From assembly GCA_902806565.1 (NCBI GenBank), contig CADCXA010000013.1, forward strand, positions 58,517 to 122,516: 64,000 nt of DNA. The letters are read 5' to 3'. The notes beneath the pieces are model-generated. The model did no database searches. It was not told where the DNA came from and saw only the letters and a list, made by a program, of their open reading frames with translations. The DNA comes from Hypoxylon rubiginosum (Eukaryota; Ascomycota; Sordariomycetes; Xylariales; Hypoxylaceae). Shown in pieces: positions 48,805 to 59,695 of this stretch (position 1 is the first letter of the stretch; each line of letters opens with the position of its first letter). The translations under genes were made by a program, and so were the position numbers.

Positions 48805-50760
48805 TCACGTCCTAGCTGGCCAAGCATCATACAGCCCCTCGTGAACCGTAACATCTCCAAACGTTACTTCGCCTTCGCCATCGTGGAAAAAGCGAATCTC
48901 TTTCGAAGATGCGTACCAAGAACTTCTCAGTTAGCACCACTACTGATATAAGGGGACGTCGAACAGGACTTACCGAGCCCAAGTACTAAGTGCGAATCGC
49001 CCATTGGCATGTACTTCTACGATAGAGTTGTCAATCACGATAGTCAGATTAAGACTTTCCACCCGATGCTGGCCGTCCTGAACCACGTCGAAGAGACGCA
49101 GCCGACCTGCCTCATTGCGAGAGTCAATGCCGTTTGTAGTTTTAGCCGCGGCACTTGAGTTGCTGCGATCAACGATAATGGACTCGTTGGAAAACTGGTA
49201 GTAGATGGTCGTGCTCTCGTGCTCGGAGGACAGGATCTGGAAGCCGGCTCGCAAGTTGCCACCACGGCACGCCCGAGGAAACGAAATAGACGTAGTTATC
49301 ACGTGGAATTTGCTCTGGGGAAGTTGTTGGAAAGGCACGACGCCCGATGAACTCAACGTCCGTCCGGGTTCGACGAAAGAATCGCTGCTGGTTAGTGCAG
49401 CCAATGCCTCTCGCGCAATCACCTGCTTCATGGTTGCTAACTCAACAACACCCGAGTTTTTACTAGTAACTCTCCACGAGCCAGTTTCGCGGACAAGCGC
49501 ATTGTCGACGACATTGCTGATCTTTCCAACACTTAGCTCGCGCGGAAGCAAGAGTGCGCCGGTCCAATTTTGCTGATCAGTCGGGAAGTCAAGCGTGCCG
49601 TAAAAGTCGCCGGTGAGCCAGACGTAACTGATAAACCGATCTGGGGCGCCGCTCTTCTCCGAAGCCTTGGAAGTAGCCGGCAGCTCCTTGCCCGCGGCGG
49701 CGTAAGCCGAAGTTCCCCAATCCAGTTTTCCAGCCATACTGGGTACGAACTCGACCTTACCGTCCTCGCAAGATAGATTCCCGGCAGCCCAGAGCATCTC
49801 GCGGAAATCCGATACTTGGGGTACAATCGGGTCTAGTGACCACTCCGCGCCCAAGGTCGTGAAAATTTCGCCTTCGACGTTATACCCGTTCTCATCCAGA
49901 CTGAAAATGTTGGCGACTTCAAAGTTGAATCCCCACCGGCCGGCCCAGCTTCCGCTGCCCCAGGTAGTGTTGGCCGGTTCGTGCCACCACTGGCCGAGCT
50001 CCTCCCAGTATTGAAACTCGGGGTCGTACTGCCGGTACAGGAACAGGCTGGGGCCCTCTCCGTGAACGCCGCCGGAGATGACGACGTACCAGGTGCCGGG
50101 CGCGCTTCCGAGGGAAGAGTCGAGCTGGCTGTTCTGGAACACGTAGGGGTCTCGGAAGCCTGTCACATTGACCGCGAAAGGCGGCGATGGTATTACGGGG
50201 CCGTGCTCGAGCTTAGTGAAATTACGTCCGCCGTCGCTTGAGACTGCTAGAGACTGCGTTTCGCTCCCCCTGGTGTATTGAATGGTCCACTGAATGGGCA
50301 GGTAGGAGACGGACGTGTACAGGAGGGTCGGCTTGCCGTCGATGCCGCTCGGGATAACCGACCCATCGAAAACTGCAATGGGGTCATTTGTCCCGCCTGC
50401 CACAATAAAGGGCTGTCCGTCTGGGTTGAGATCGTGGTACGTGACAAGGTCGTCCGTCGTAGCACCGGCAGCACCTAAGTGAAGCCAGCCGACATGGAAG
50501 AGTCCAGTTTCGGGATCCGTGTAATGCATACACGGATCTCCGATCTGCCCAAATGGCGGGAGGACGTGTGCTTTAGGCCGCCATGTTTCGAAGAGGCTCG
50601 AGTTGGCGAGACTGGACAAGTTCGGCGGTGCCGAGTTGTAGTCGATCTCCTGCCTGGCCGCGAGGGATCCAGCTAGAACAGCTGGGGAAAGCTTCATCGC
50701 GTCTTCGACTGTTGAGTTTAAAGTCTCTTCCAAGTCGAGTCTGAGGGCCTGAGAAGTCAT
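48805..50760 (-). CDS. GH32-family hydrolase (invertase/inulinase-like)
   Basis: Two exons: 48,974-50,760 and 48,805-48,922 (51-nt intron); 634 residues. Splicing restores the family end FALSTWARSWYASS and VTFGDVTVHEGLYDAWP. The five-bladed propeller motifs are present but varied: Asp75 in QIGDPCMHYTDP takes the place of the NDPNG nucleophile, Asp204 in FRDPYVF is the transition-state stabiliser, and Glu281 in FNFEVANIFS replaces the usual EC acid/base block. The C-terminal sandwich follows. GH32 enzymes hydrolyse beta-fructosyl bonds of sucrose, inulin or levan, or transfer fructose. The start is uncertain: Met22 would give MKLSPAVLAGSLAAR, a weak signal peptide. Confidence 0.88.
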
Positions 50761-51353
50761 CGTGTACCATGGTCGGTCGTAGACATCTACTTATAAGCTG
50801 GCCCACGGAAAGTTCCGCGTAGCCAGCGTAGCTTCGCCTCACCGAAAAATAATAAAGTGACGCTAAGATACTCGAAAGTTTATGGTCGTTGTGGGGTTTG
50901 AGGAGAAATTGGATTTGGGGTCAGGGGAGAAGCTGGAGAAGTGTGGAGCGCCAACTATATACTAGCTATAAAGGCCATAGCCTCGGCCCTTTTGAAAATG
51001 GCCAGCCGAGATTTTTCACCTTCGCGTAGTCACAGTGTCATAAAATCCTGCTTATTGGGAAGCTATTGAGGGAAAACTGTTCAAATCTCCGCATCATACT
51101 CCATTATCCTTACTAGTTAGAGTAATAGAACAGTTACCAAGCATATCATTTTTACATCATGCGCAAGAGCCAAGTAGAGGGGTGAGAGATATAAGATATA
51201 CGACAACCTGAGTGAGATTCAACTACAGGAAAGGTAACCCTGCCATGTGGGAAAGTAACAATGATCAGACCGTAAATGCAAATATAAACGGCTTGGCTAT
51301 AACTCGAATAAAGGGGTGGCTCAAATTCAAGTACAGTTTTATCTGATATTGTG
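50761..51353. other. Intergenic stretch, promoter of the GH32 gene
   Basis: Upstream of the GH32 gene and downstream of the P450 gene. No coding or RNA feature recognised. Confidence 0.45.
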
Positions 51354-53147
51354 CTACGATATTATGATGCGAGCAGCGATAGACCCGTTAATCGTTTGAG
51401 GCACGACGAGATCATACTCGTATCTTATGTCTTCAATACTAGTTTCGTATAGTTGAGCTCTTGGCAAAACCCGGAATGCCATGGCAGCCGCCATAAGGAA
51501 AAGCTCGCAGTATGCAAGTCTAGGAGAATACGATAAGCATTTGGACTTCTTAATAATCACAGATAAAAAGATGACAACTCACTGAGTGCCAAGGCATGAT
51601 CGAGTCCCTTTTCCAAACGAAATCAAAAACTTCTCCAAGGCGTAATTCGGCTGACCATCTACAATCCAGCGCTCGGGGATGTATTCATCAGGGTTTGGAA
51701 ACAACTCCTCGTTGCTATGATTAATCACTGAAGTCATCCCTATAGGGACACCCTTAGGAATGACCCATTGGAATCGCTCGTCTTTGCTCTTGTAGATTAG
51801 ATCCTCAGTCCGTGCAATTCGAGCCGATCTGTGCGAAACACCAGGCGTCAAACGCAAGGCTTCGTGAATCACAGCCCATAGGTACGGACGCTGCTCCAGA
51901 TCAGTCCACTTGAGATTCAGAGGATCAACACCTTCCAATGCTTTCATCAAGCGGGCATAAATCTCCGGCTGAGAAAGGAGATAGTATGTAATGCAAGTGA
52001 GCGTAGCCTGTGAGTTCGATGAGATAGACGTATGCTTCTAATTCCGAGGTCATAACTTACAGCTGTAGTCTCTGTTCCCGCAGCCAATAAATTGAACCCT
52101 TCACCAGAAAGGCGGTACATTGACTTTTCTTCCTCAGGCAGCATTTGAGATTCCATCAACTCCGCAAACACCCTACCATTCTCGGGATTATCTAGAGCTT
52201 TCTGAATATATCGGGGAATGACGACTGCGATCTGTCTCGTTACCGCTCTTAGGTTCTCGCCCATGTAGTTCGCGAATAGAGGAGCAAATTGGGCAAGAAT
52301 TCTGGCAGGAGCTACGTATCTCATCGTATATGCGCTTTTGAAGAATGATTTAACCCAAGTGGTAAAGTTAGGTTCCCAACCGTCCTGATCGATGAAGCCC
52401 ATGGGCTCGCCAAACGAGTATTGGGATATGACTACGATATCAGAAATCAGTACTTTCTAGGAGTATTATAGATGACACTTACTATCTGCTGTGAAGCAGT
52501 TGAATGCTTCTTTTACGTCAAATGGCCCCTTATCAGCGGAACGCAGCATTTTCTCTATGGTACGTTGTGCAAAATCGTGTACTTCTCCCTCGAGCTTTAA
52601 CGTTTGCTGACGAGAGAAAAATCTGGCTAGCGCACCCTTTCGGATGCGGTGTAGTTCGTGGGAGACAGTCGAGAACTCGGTGACCGACACTGGACCAGCA
52701 GCACCTGTATTAAGTTGGTGCTGCCACTTGTCCCTGATCCGATTTCCACTAGCATAGATCTCGTCGGTGAAGTAAGGATCGTTGCAGTGAAGCTCGTCCG
52801 GGTTGATTCTCACAATCGGTCCTAGCAGTTTATAAGTTAGGTACGTCTTCTAATTTGTGCAAAATCGGAGAATCATGATTACCATATTTCTCGTGCATGC
52901 GCCGGATTCTTTTGCCATACCTTCCTACCAACCACCAGTCATAATATGTTTCGTACAGGTAACTCGCAGCCGCCAATTTTGAGCCAGGGAATCTATAAAG
53001 GGGATGGAAAGGCGAGATATTGTATGCAGCAATGAGTAAATGGTAACCAAGCCATAAGCCAACAAGATAGAGAAGATTAGCCAGGGACAGGCCTGCTCTA
53101 AGGTTCTCTGTCGTCAAAAATGAGCTTGAGTTCATGATGGACGCCAT
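51354..53147 (-). CDS. Cytochrome P450 monooxygenase
   Basis: Five exons: 52,883-53,147; 52,483-52,821; 52,061-52,431; 51,583-52,007; 51,354-51,519; 521 residues, introns of 51-63 nt. N-terminal membrane anchor (LANLLYLVGLWLGYHLLIAAY) and a proline-containing FPGSKLAAAS hinge place it on the ER membrane. I-helix AAGTETTA ends at a junction near residue 325. EALR at 374-377 is the E-x-x-R pair, PERW follows, and FGKGTRSCLG carries the haem-ligand Cys463. It resembles trichodiene-oxygenase/pisatin-demethylase-type fungal P450s of secondary or xenobiotic metabolism. No synthase gene is near, so the substrate is unknown. Confidence 0.92.
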
Positions 53148-54805
53148 TGCTCTATTGACCGACTACAGATCAAGGAAACGAAAGGTCATGTAGCTAAACA
53201 CGAGGCCCCGCACAACGTGAAATAGATATTGTAGTATATATACATACCTACCTTACCTAGGTATATGGGATCATAGCCTTTCTCCAAAAGCGTGTATCGG
53301 GCTCATTGGCCGCATATCGGTTATAGAGCCAATGAGAGCATTCGGATTCATGATATGCTCTGCAATCTTGGGGAATAACCTTGGCTCGACTAGTACACTA
53401 TCGGATAGTACAGTATAACCCTGTCAATATTTATGAGGATGGTGCCTCATCCACTGCTACCATATGAGAGCCCAAAGATAGTCATTGTGCCTATTTTGAG
53501 GGAAAGGAATGAGAACACGAGAAAGGCCTCGCAAACACATATCGTCATCTAGAATAGAAAAAATTGGAAATAGCCCGATTAACAGGATACCGTGAGGTAC
53601 ATTCAGCTTGAACCGTTTCACGCCCCAGGAAAGAAGGATGGAGTAGTCAGGGGTCATGGCTATCAGATTTAATAGCCTATCACACATTCAGGCTGCCCTA
53701 TAAAGTAATACTATTGGTTCTCGATCTAACTATCTCGATAAGTCTTGAGTTCACGAGGTTTTCCTTATGAAAGAACTTACATGAAAAAGTCTGAGTTTCC
53801 TACGATAATAATATAGTAGTAGCCACCATTACCAGGTAGCAATATAGCTCTATTGGAACTATGGAAGCGAAGTGTTTGGAAACGCCACGAAAATGCGACA
53901 CCAAAAACAAAAAGCTTTTTGAATTGCCAATGATAAATACTTGGGATAAAGGCAAGGTTGGGCCTCTGACGTTGCTGGACTTTCTGAGGTCGTAATTTAA
54001 AACATTTATAGTTCTTATGTCCTTAGCTGTACAGTTATAAGAAAACAACACTACAACATATAACTACCTAGGTAGGTACCTACCTAAGGCAGGTACTCAA
54101 GATATGTCTAAAGAGGACTCATAGTATTACCTTCAATCGAAAGCGTGGCTACCACATAGACTGTTCGGTTGATAGGTTTACCTTTTAGCTGGGCCCGAGC
54201 CGGTGTGTTAAACGTTTTAATGTTAAGAAGAGATCTGAGATAGGTCTACCTTTTGACAACTCTCTGAGATACTCTAGTTAAGCCGCGACCCTTATATAAC
54301 CAAGAATAAGTCTCAAGGCGTTAAATAATGTTATTTAAGCTATTTGATTTAGTGTACTCTAAGCTGCTTTTAGATAAATAATTCTATGGCGTTGTAGCTG
54401 ACCCGTTACATTGCCATGTAGCTGGATATCTGTATAGGTACCTAGTGTCGACTTCTGGGGGTATAACTCAGATTTACGTCGATCATGGTCGACAGCTATC
54501 CTTGGAATAAGTTGGCAGATTTAACACATACCTACCTTATGTAGGTATTCATTGGATAATATAGAGGATAATGACTGAGCGGAGGTCTAAAAACAGTAAG
54601 CCTCGAAGTCAACGTATTCTGGGCAAAATAATTCCCAGCCGCGCCAAAGGAGGGAAGATCTATTTTGCCGGCATTGCATTTTGCAGGGATACGACGATCT
54701 ATTCAGAGGATGACTTGTCACATATCACATAAATAGTGTACCATGGAATGTTAGGATAGATCTAGAGAAACCCAAATCATCAAATCCGGGTCAAAAAGGG
54801 GAATA
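53148..54805. other. Gene-free spacer rich in TAGGTACC-type palindromes
   Basis: 1.66 kb without a credible gene. It carries TACCTAGGTA at 53,254-53,263, an 18-base perfect palindrome TAGGTAGGTACCTACCTA at 54,069-54,086, and TAGGTACCTA at 54,435-54,444. Otherwise A+T-leaning unique sequence. Confidence 0.6.
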
Positions 54806-56718
54806 ATGTATCACCAGATTCGGCAGGTTCTTGGAGCTGCCCTGTGCATGCTAGTCCTCAGTTCGGTTCAAGCATCAGCTAAACGCCTCGACAGAGATGG
54901 CCTAGAAGGACTAATCACGAACTATCTGAAAGCGTCAGTAGCTCGTGATCCATCAAGCTTGCCAGTAACCGACGATGTAAAATACGTGGAGAATGACCAA
55001 ATACTTCCGCTAGGAACAGGCGAGTGGCACATCGCCGAATCATTGGGCAAATACAACCACATATTCTCTGATCCCGAGGCGCGCCAGGTCGCAGCTATTA
55101 CCACCATCACTGAGAACGGTATCGGGGCAATTTACCTCGTCCGTCTTAAGGTCTATGAGGTTGGAAAGATCAGTGAGATTGAGACGCAGATTACTCGTGA
55201 CCCCGGTGGCGTGGCTTTGTATGAAGAGCTCGGCCGGCCCGAACCCGAGTGGTTCGAAACCGTTCCGGAAACAGAGCGGATTCCTCGGGAGAAGCTGATA
55301 TCACAAACCAATAAGTACTACACTGGGATGCAGGGAAACGACCCCAATGGTGACTATACCTTCTTTGACAAAGACTGCAACCGCCTGGAAGATGGCCTTC
55401 AAACGACCAACGTCAAGACTGGGGATCCTTACGGCCACTCTAATGGCACCACATTTGCCTCCCTCACCTGTGAAGAGCAGTTCCAGACCGGATTCCTTGG
55501 CTGCGTTACTAAGATTCGCGAGCGTCACTTCCCCGTGGCAGATGAGGAGCGCCAGGCCGTTTTCGCCATCACAACTCTTGACCACAATGGAACCGTGCGG
55601 TCTTTGCCTAGCGTCAATGGCACTTTGTCACCTATCCCGCTTTACTTCGAAACTCCCCGTACATTGATAGCCATGGAGGCGTTCCGTTTACGAGGCGAAA
55701 AACTGTACCGAATCGAGATGACCCTGACCGAGGCGCCCTACGGCATGCGCGCAGGATTTCCCGAGGACCCGGCCGTGGATCTCAGCGGCCCTGGCACCGA
55801 ACTGACACTTCCAAGTCCCTGCGACCGGGCTTGCCTCGAGAAGGCGGTCGAGGGTGTTCTTCAAGCACTTAAATCTCATGACCCATCAACACTAGCTCTT
55901 GCTGAGGACGCGCGCTATTCGGAGAATGGCCAGTTCCTCGCTATCGGGGATGGGCTCTGGGAGACTCTAGTTGAAATTGCTAAAGCCGGCACGGACGAGT
56001 TTTCGCTGATGCAGAAAGAGGGTCAGCCGGGTATTGGGGACTTACCAAGGAGCACGCCATACCAGGGGTACTTGCACTACGGATTAAGGTCGAAGACGGG
56101 AAAATAACAAAGATCGAGGCGAACATCGTTCGTGCAGAGTTCACGGATAGCCGTAGGGGGACAGTGACGCTCATGCGACCGCCGCTCCCGGTCGAGTGGA
56201 ATGGCAATTCGACAGGCCAGCTTGATCCCGCTTTCCAAGCTAATAACACTGGTGCTAAGATATCAGCAGCGTTATTGAATGCATACTTCGACGGTCTAGA
56301 GAAGCATTCGAGCAAGAGAGTGCCGTTCGCAGCAGAATGCACTAGACGCGACAACTTTGTGCAAGCAAATCTGACATGCGCTGCTCAGTTAGGCGGCAAG
56401 GGAACAGCTCCTAATGGGCTAACTAGCAGCACGACTACAGTTCGTGACAGGCGCATTCTCGTCGCGGACAGCGATAAAGCAGTGATGGCTGTGGCTTTAG
56501 TGGACGAACCGGCAGACGGACCTGGCCCATTGTCGGCGGCTGCACGCATTCCAGGGACATATCTCATTCCGCAGCTGATTAAGACCAACAACGGAACGAT
56601 TTCTCGCGTCGAAAGTATGATCAAGTGGATGCCGTACGGATATACATCTGCGTGGGCAGAAGTAGGTGAGACACTTGATTTATCACTGCGTCTAGACTTG
56701 AAGTCAAAGAGGATGTAG
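54806..56718 (+). CDS. Secreted DUF8021-like protein with duplicated domain, one-base frameshift
   Basis: Signal peptide MYHQIRQVLGAALCMLVLSSVQASA, then a domain DGLEGLITNYLKASVARDPSSLPVTDDVKYVENDQ... repeated from about residue 350 (LEKAVEGVLQALKSHDPSTLALAEDARYSENGQ). Each looks like an NTF2/SnoaL-type cone (DUF8021 in fungi; name from memory). Frame 1 stops at 56,107, but the second repeat continues in another frame from about 56,004: FADAERGSAGYWGLTKEH, then VEDGKITKIEANIVR, to a TAG at 56,718. The break sits at TTTT (56,000-56,003), where a fifth T would restore about 637 residues. Extracellular; function unknown. The intact reading after the break argues for a sequencing error over old decay. 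Confidence 0.7.
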
Positions 56719-57077
56719 AAGCAGAACAGAATCCCTTAAGATGGATGGTATTGACTTATTGACTTAGCACATATAGAAACGATATTCTAATAAATCTTGT
56801 ATATCCAACTTATGCATCTATCATATATCTGAGCCCCGCACCACGCGTGTTCCCCTGACAGGCCAAGCATCGAATGTCAAATGGAGGGGCATCCACATAC
56901 ATCCCCTGCCTCTCTGCCCCTTCTGCTCTTCGATATCCTCAGACGCTGCGCCTCGCAGTGTCAACCAGTGTCAACAACAGAACCTGATTTCCGTCTTCCT
57001 ACATATGTACTCCTAGTCAACTCCCTGAACAACTCTGTCGACCTAGGTAAACCCGTGGTTTTGGAAAAAGGGGCAAG
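56719..57077. other. Intergenic stretch, promoter of the twinfilin gene
   Basis: 359 bases; no coding feature beyond a short chance frame. Contains ACCTAGGT near 57,041. Confidence 0.45.
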
Positions 57078-58237
57078 ATGCAGTCAGGAATCTCTGGTAT
57101 GGTATTTACATACCGACCCGTTCCCCTTTCCCACCTACACCCAAGACAGAACGTAGCTTGCTCACTTTCGAAACCCAGCATCCCAGGAACTCGTTTCCCA
57201 GTTCAACACGCTGCTCGCCGACACCTCGCTCTTCGGGCTCCTCGTGACCATCTCCTCGGAGTCCCTCACGCCGCTATCCACGCTCCCGCGGTCCTCCTCG
57301 TCAAGCGACTTCTCTACCGATGTCGCCCAGCTCGCTTCCCACCTGAAGCCCGACGAACCACTGTACGTGTTGCTACGTCGGTATGACACCGCGCCGTACT
57401 TCGTGGCCGTGACGTACGTGCCCGATGCGGCCAAGGTCCGGCAGAAGATGCTGTTCGCGTCGACGCGGCTGACGCTCGTGCGCGAGCTGGGCTCGGAGCA
57501 CTTCCGCGAGACAATCTTCGCGACCATGGCTAACGAGCTGAGCGCCGCCGGCTTCGAGAAGCACGATAAGCACGTGGAGCTCGAGGCGCCGCTCACCGAG
57601 GAGGAGAGGACGCTGGGTGAGGTGAAGAGGGCAGAGGCCGAGGCTGGTGCTGGCACCGGCGTCCGCGAGATTCATCTGAGCAAGACCATGAACATGCCCA
57701 TTGCTACCGATGCGCTGGTCTCCCTAAGTGCGCTAGCCCGCGAGGAGGGCAGCGGGCTGGTTATGCTGGTAAGTTGTACTAGCCGTATAATGGGTAAAAT
57801 GGGCAAGTATATAGCTAATAACGGGTATGAAATAGAAAATCAACCCCGAGACCGAAGTTATCGAGCTAGTCCCTGACTCCTCCTCACCGTCTACGATCAC
57901 CGAGCTTGTTGAGACTATCTCATCAACCGAACCACGTTTCACGTTCTTCCGGTACAAAGCCACACCGCCACGTGGTGGAGACGAGAAGAATGTCGTGCTC
58001 TTCTTCTACACATGCCCCGCCACGGCCGCCACCAAGGGCATCAAGTTCCGGATGCTGTACCCGCTAATGAAACGGGCTGTCCTCGATGTAGCTAAATCCG
58101 AGGCGGGGCTCCAGATCGAGAAGAAATTCGAGGTAGAGGAACCGAGCGAGATCACAGAACAGTCCGTAACTTCGGATCTGTTCCCCGAAGCGGAGGCTAG
58201 GACGGCCTTCAGGAGACCCAAGAGACCTGGCAGGTGA
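57078..58237 (+). CDS. TWF1: Twinfilin (actin-binding, two ADF-H domains)
   Basis: Three exons: 57,078-57,096; 57,179-57,768; 57,836-58,237; 336 residues, close to yeast Twf1 (332). The 19-base first exon encodes MQSGIS and joins at A-SQELVSQF. First ADF-H domain: PDEPLYVLLRRYD, YFVAVTYVPDAAKVRQKMLFASTR. Second: EPRFTFFRYK, VVLFFYTCPATAATKGIKFRMLYPLMKRAVLDVA. The C-terminal basic tail RPKRPGR fits the capping-protein-binding region. The protein sequesters actin monomers and helps disassemble filaments in the cytoplasm. No defects seen, and its frame is intact across G+C-rich sequence. Confidence 0.93.
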
Positions 58238-58446
58238 AGACTGAACGCCCAAAAATTGGGGTTTATATATCTGTCACTTCGACTCTAGAGGTACTATGAT
58301 TAACGAGACGTCATGATAAAGTAGGAAAATTAGAATTATAATCCTCTTTTCTCATAAATATCTGGATATATGATGCACTAGAACAATTGCATTTAGATGC
58401 GATCCTTACATTCACCTCGAACCCGTCCCCAACAATTCCCCCTCCC

Positions 58447-59695
58447 CTATTCTTCATATTGACTTCCCGATAACATACTAGGCCCACTCTTCTCCAACTT
58501 ATCCTTCAGGTACTCGTACACCGTAAACGTCACGGCCTGGCCCGGCGCGACACGCATGATTCGGGGTGTGATGCCCTTGTAGAAGGCATGGAAGCCCTCT
58601 TGCCTATAACCCCACCTCGGATCAGCATTACAGTACATACTTTCAAAAACATAGATCTTAAACCCCAAACTACAGCAAGATACTAGTGAAATAGATAGAA
58701 AAGGTAAAACTCACTTAAACATCTCCCCCGCAATACTGCTGATCCTCTTAAACGCCGAGACCCCCTCCTCGGCCGGCGTCTTCTGCAGGCGGGTCTTGAT
58801 AGTATCGATAGGCGCGTTGCTCAGCGGGCCCATGGCGCCGCTGACGAGCCCGATGAGCGTGGTCTGCCAGCTGGGCAGGGACACGGCGACGGCGCCCGTG
58901 GCGTCGCGCCCCTGCTGCCAGCGCAGGAGCACCTCCTTGAAGTACGTGTAGGCGGTGAAGTTGACGGCCTGGTTGCTGCCCTGCCGCAGCGCCGTCAGGC
59001 TGACGCCGCGGTACAGCGCGCCGACGCCTTCCTCTTTCACGACCGTGTACAGCGCGTGCGCCGCGTTGCGGTACTTGGGGACGTCGAGCGGGTCCGCCAT
59101 GCTGTGGTGCTGCGCCTGCAGCCGGATCTTGATCACCTCCATGGGCGTCACGACGGCGACGGCCTCCGTCACGCCCGCCGCGAGACCCGCCATGAACGTG
59201 CCCCGCCCCGATATATTGCGCGTCTCGGCGTCCGCGAGCGCCTGCTTGTACGCCTCGAAGGACGTGAACCGGATCGCCATCTTGGGCACGATCCCCGTCA
59301 GCACGGCGCCCAGGCCCTTGTACAGGCCCAGCGGCGTCTCCCGCTTCACGATCTCGGCCCCCGTGCGTATGAAGCCGCGCTTCGGGGCCCCGGGCTGGCG
59401 CGCGCGCCGCGAGAGCTGCATTCGTACTTTTATCGTGTCTAAAAAAGGAGAGGAGAGGTGTTAGATCGGAGGCATGAGCGGGGGAGGGGAGGTAGGGCAG
59501 CACGAACCGAGAGGATGGCAGGCCAGGGCCTCCATCATACCTGCTCCTCCGCCAGCTATATTGCAGCATTGTTAGTCAAGGAACGTAAGCAGAATTGGGG
59601 TAGACAACAAGTAGGAAGTCTAAGCGCTCACCGATTAGATTCGTCGCTACTGTCGGCGGCGGCTTGCCATCTTTTCCTCCTACTTTGGTCGCCAT
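58447..59695 (-). CDS. SFC1: Mitochondrial succinate/fumarate carrier (Sfc1/Acr1-like)
   Basis: Four exons: 59,632-59,695; 59,508-59,555; 58,715-59,438; 58,447-58,603; 330 residues. Three solute-carrier repeats each show the P-x-D/E-x-I/K-x-R signature: HPLDTIKVRMQ across a junction, TPMEVIKIRLQ, and APIDTIKTRLQ, with helical partners GLYKGLGAVLTG, ALYRGVSLTALRQGSNQ and AFYKGITPRIMRVAPGQAVTF. The last two match the succinate/fumarate exchanger group, which links cytosolic glyoxylate-cycle succinate to mitochondrial fumarate during growth on acetate or fatty acids. Inner mitochondrial membrane. It is convergent with the twinfilin gene, 209 bases apart. Confidence 0.9.

Noticed and set aside
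58748..59569. Long alternative frames across the SFC1 gene
   Set aside because: Shadows of a G+C-rich coding sequence; the SFC1 frame carries all carrier signatures.
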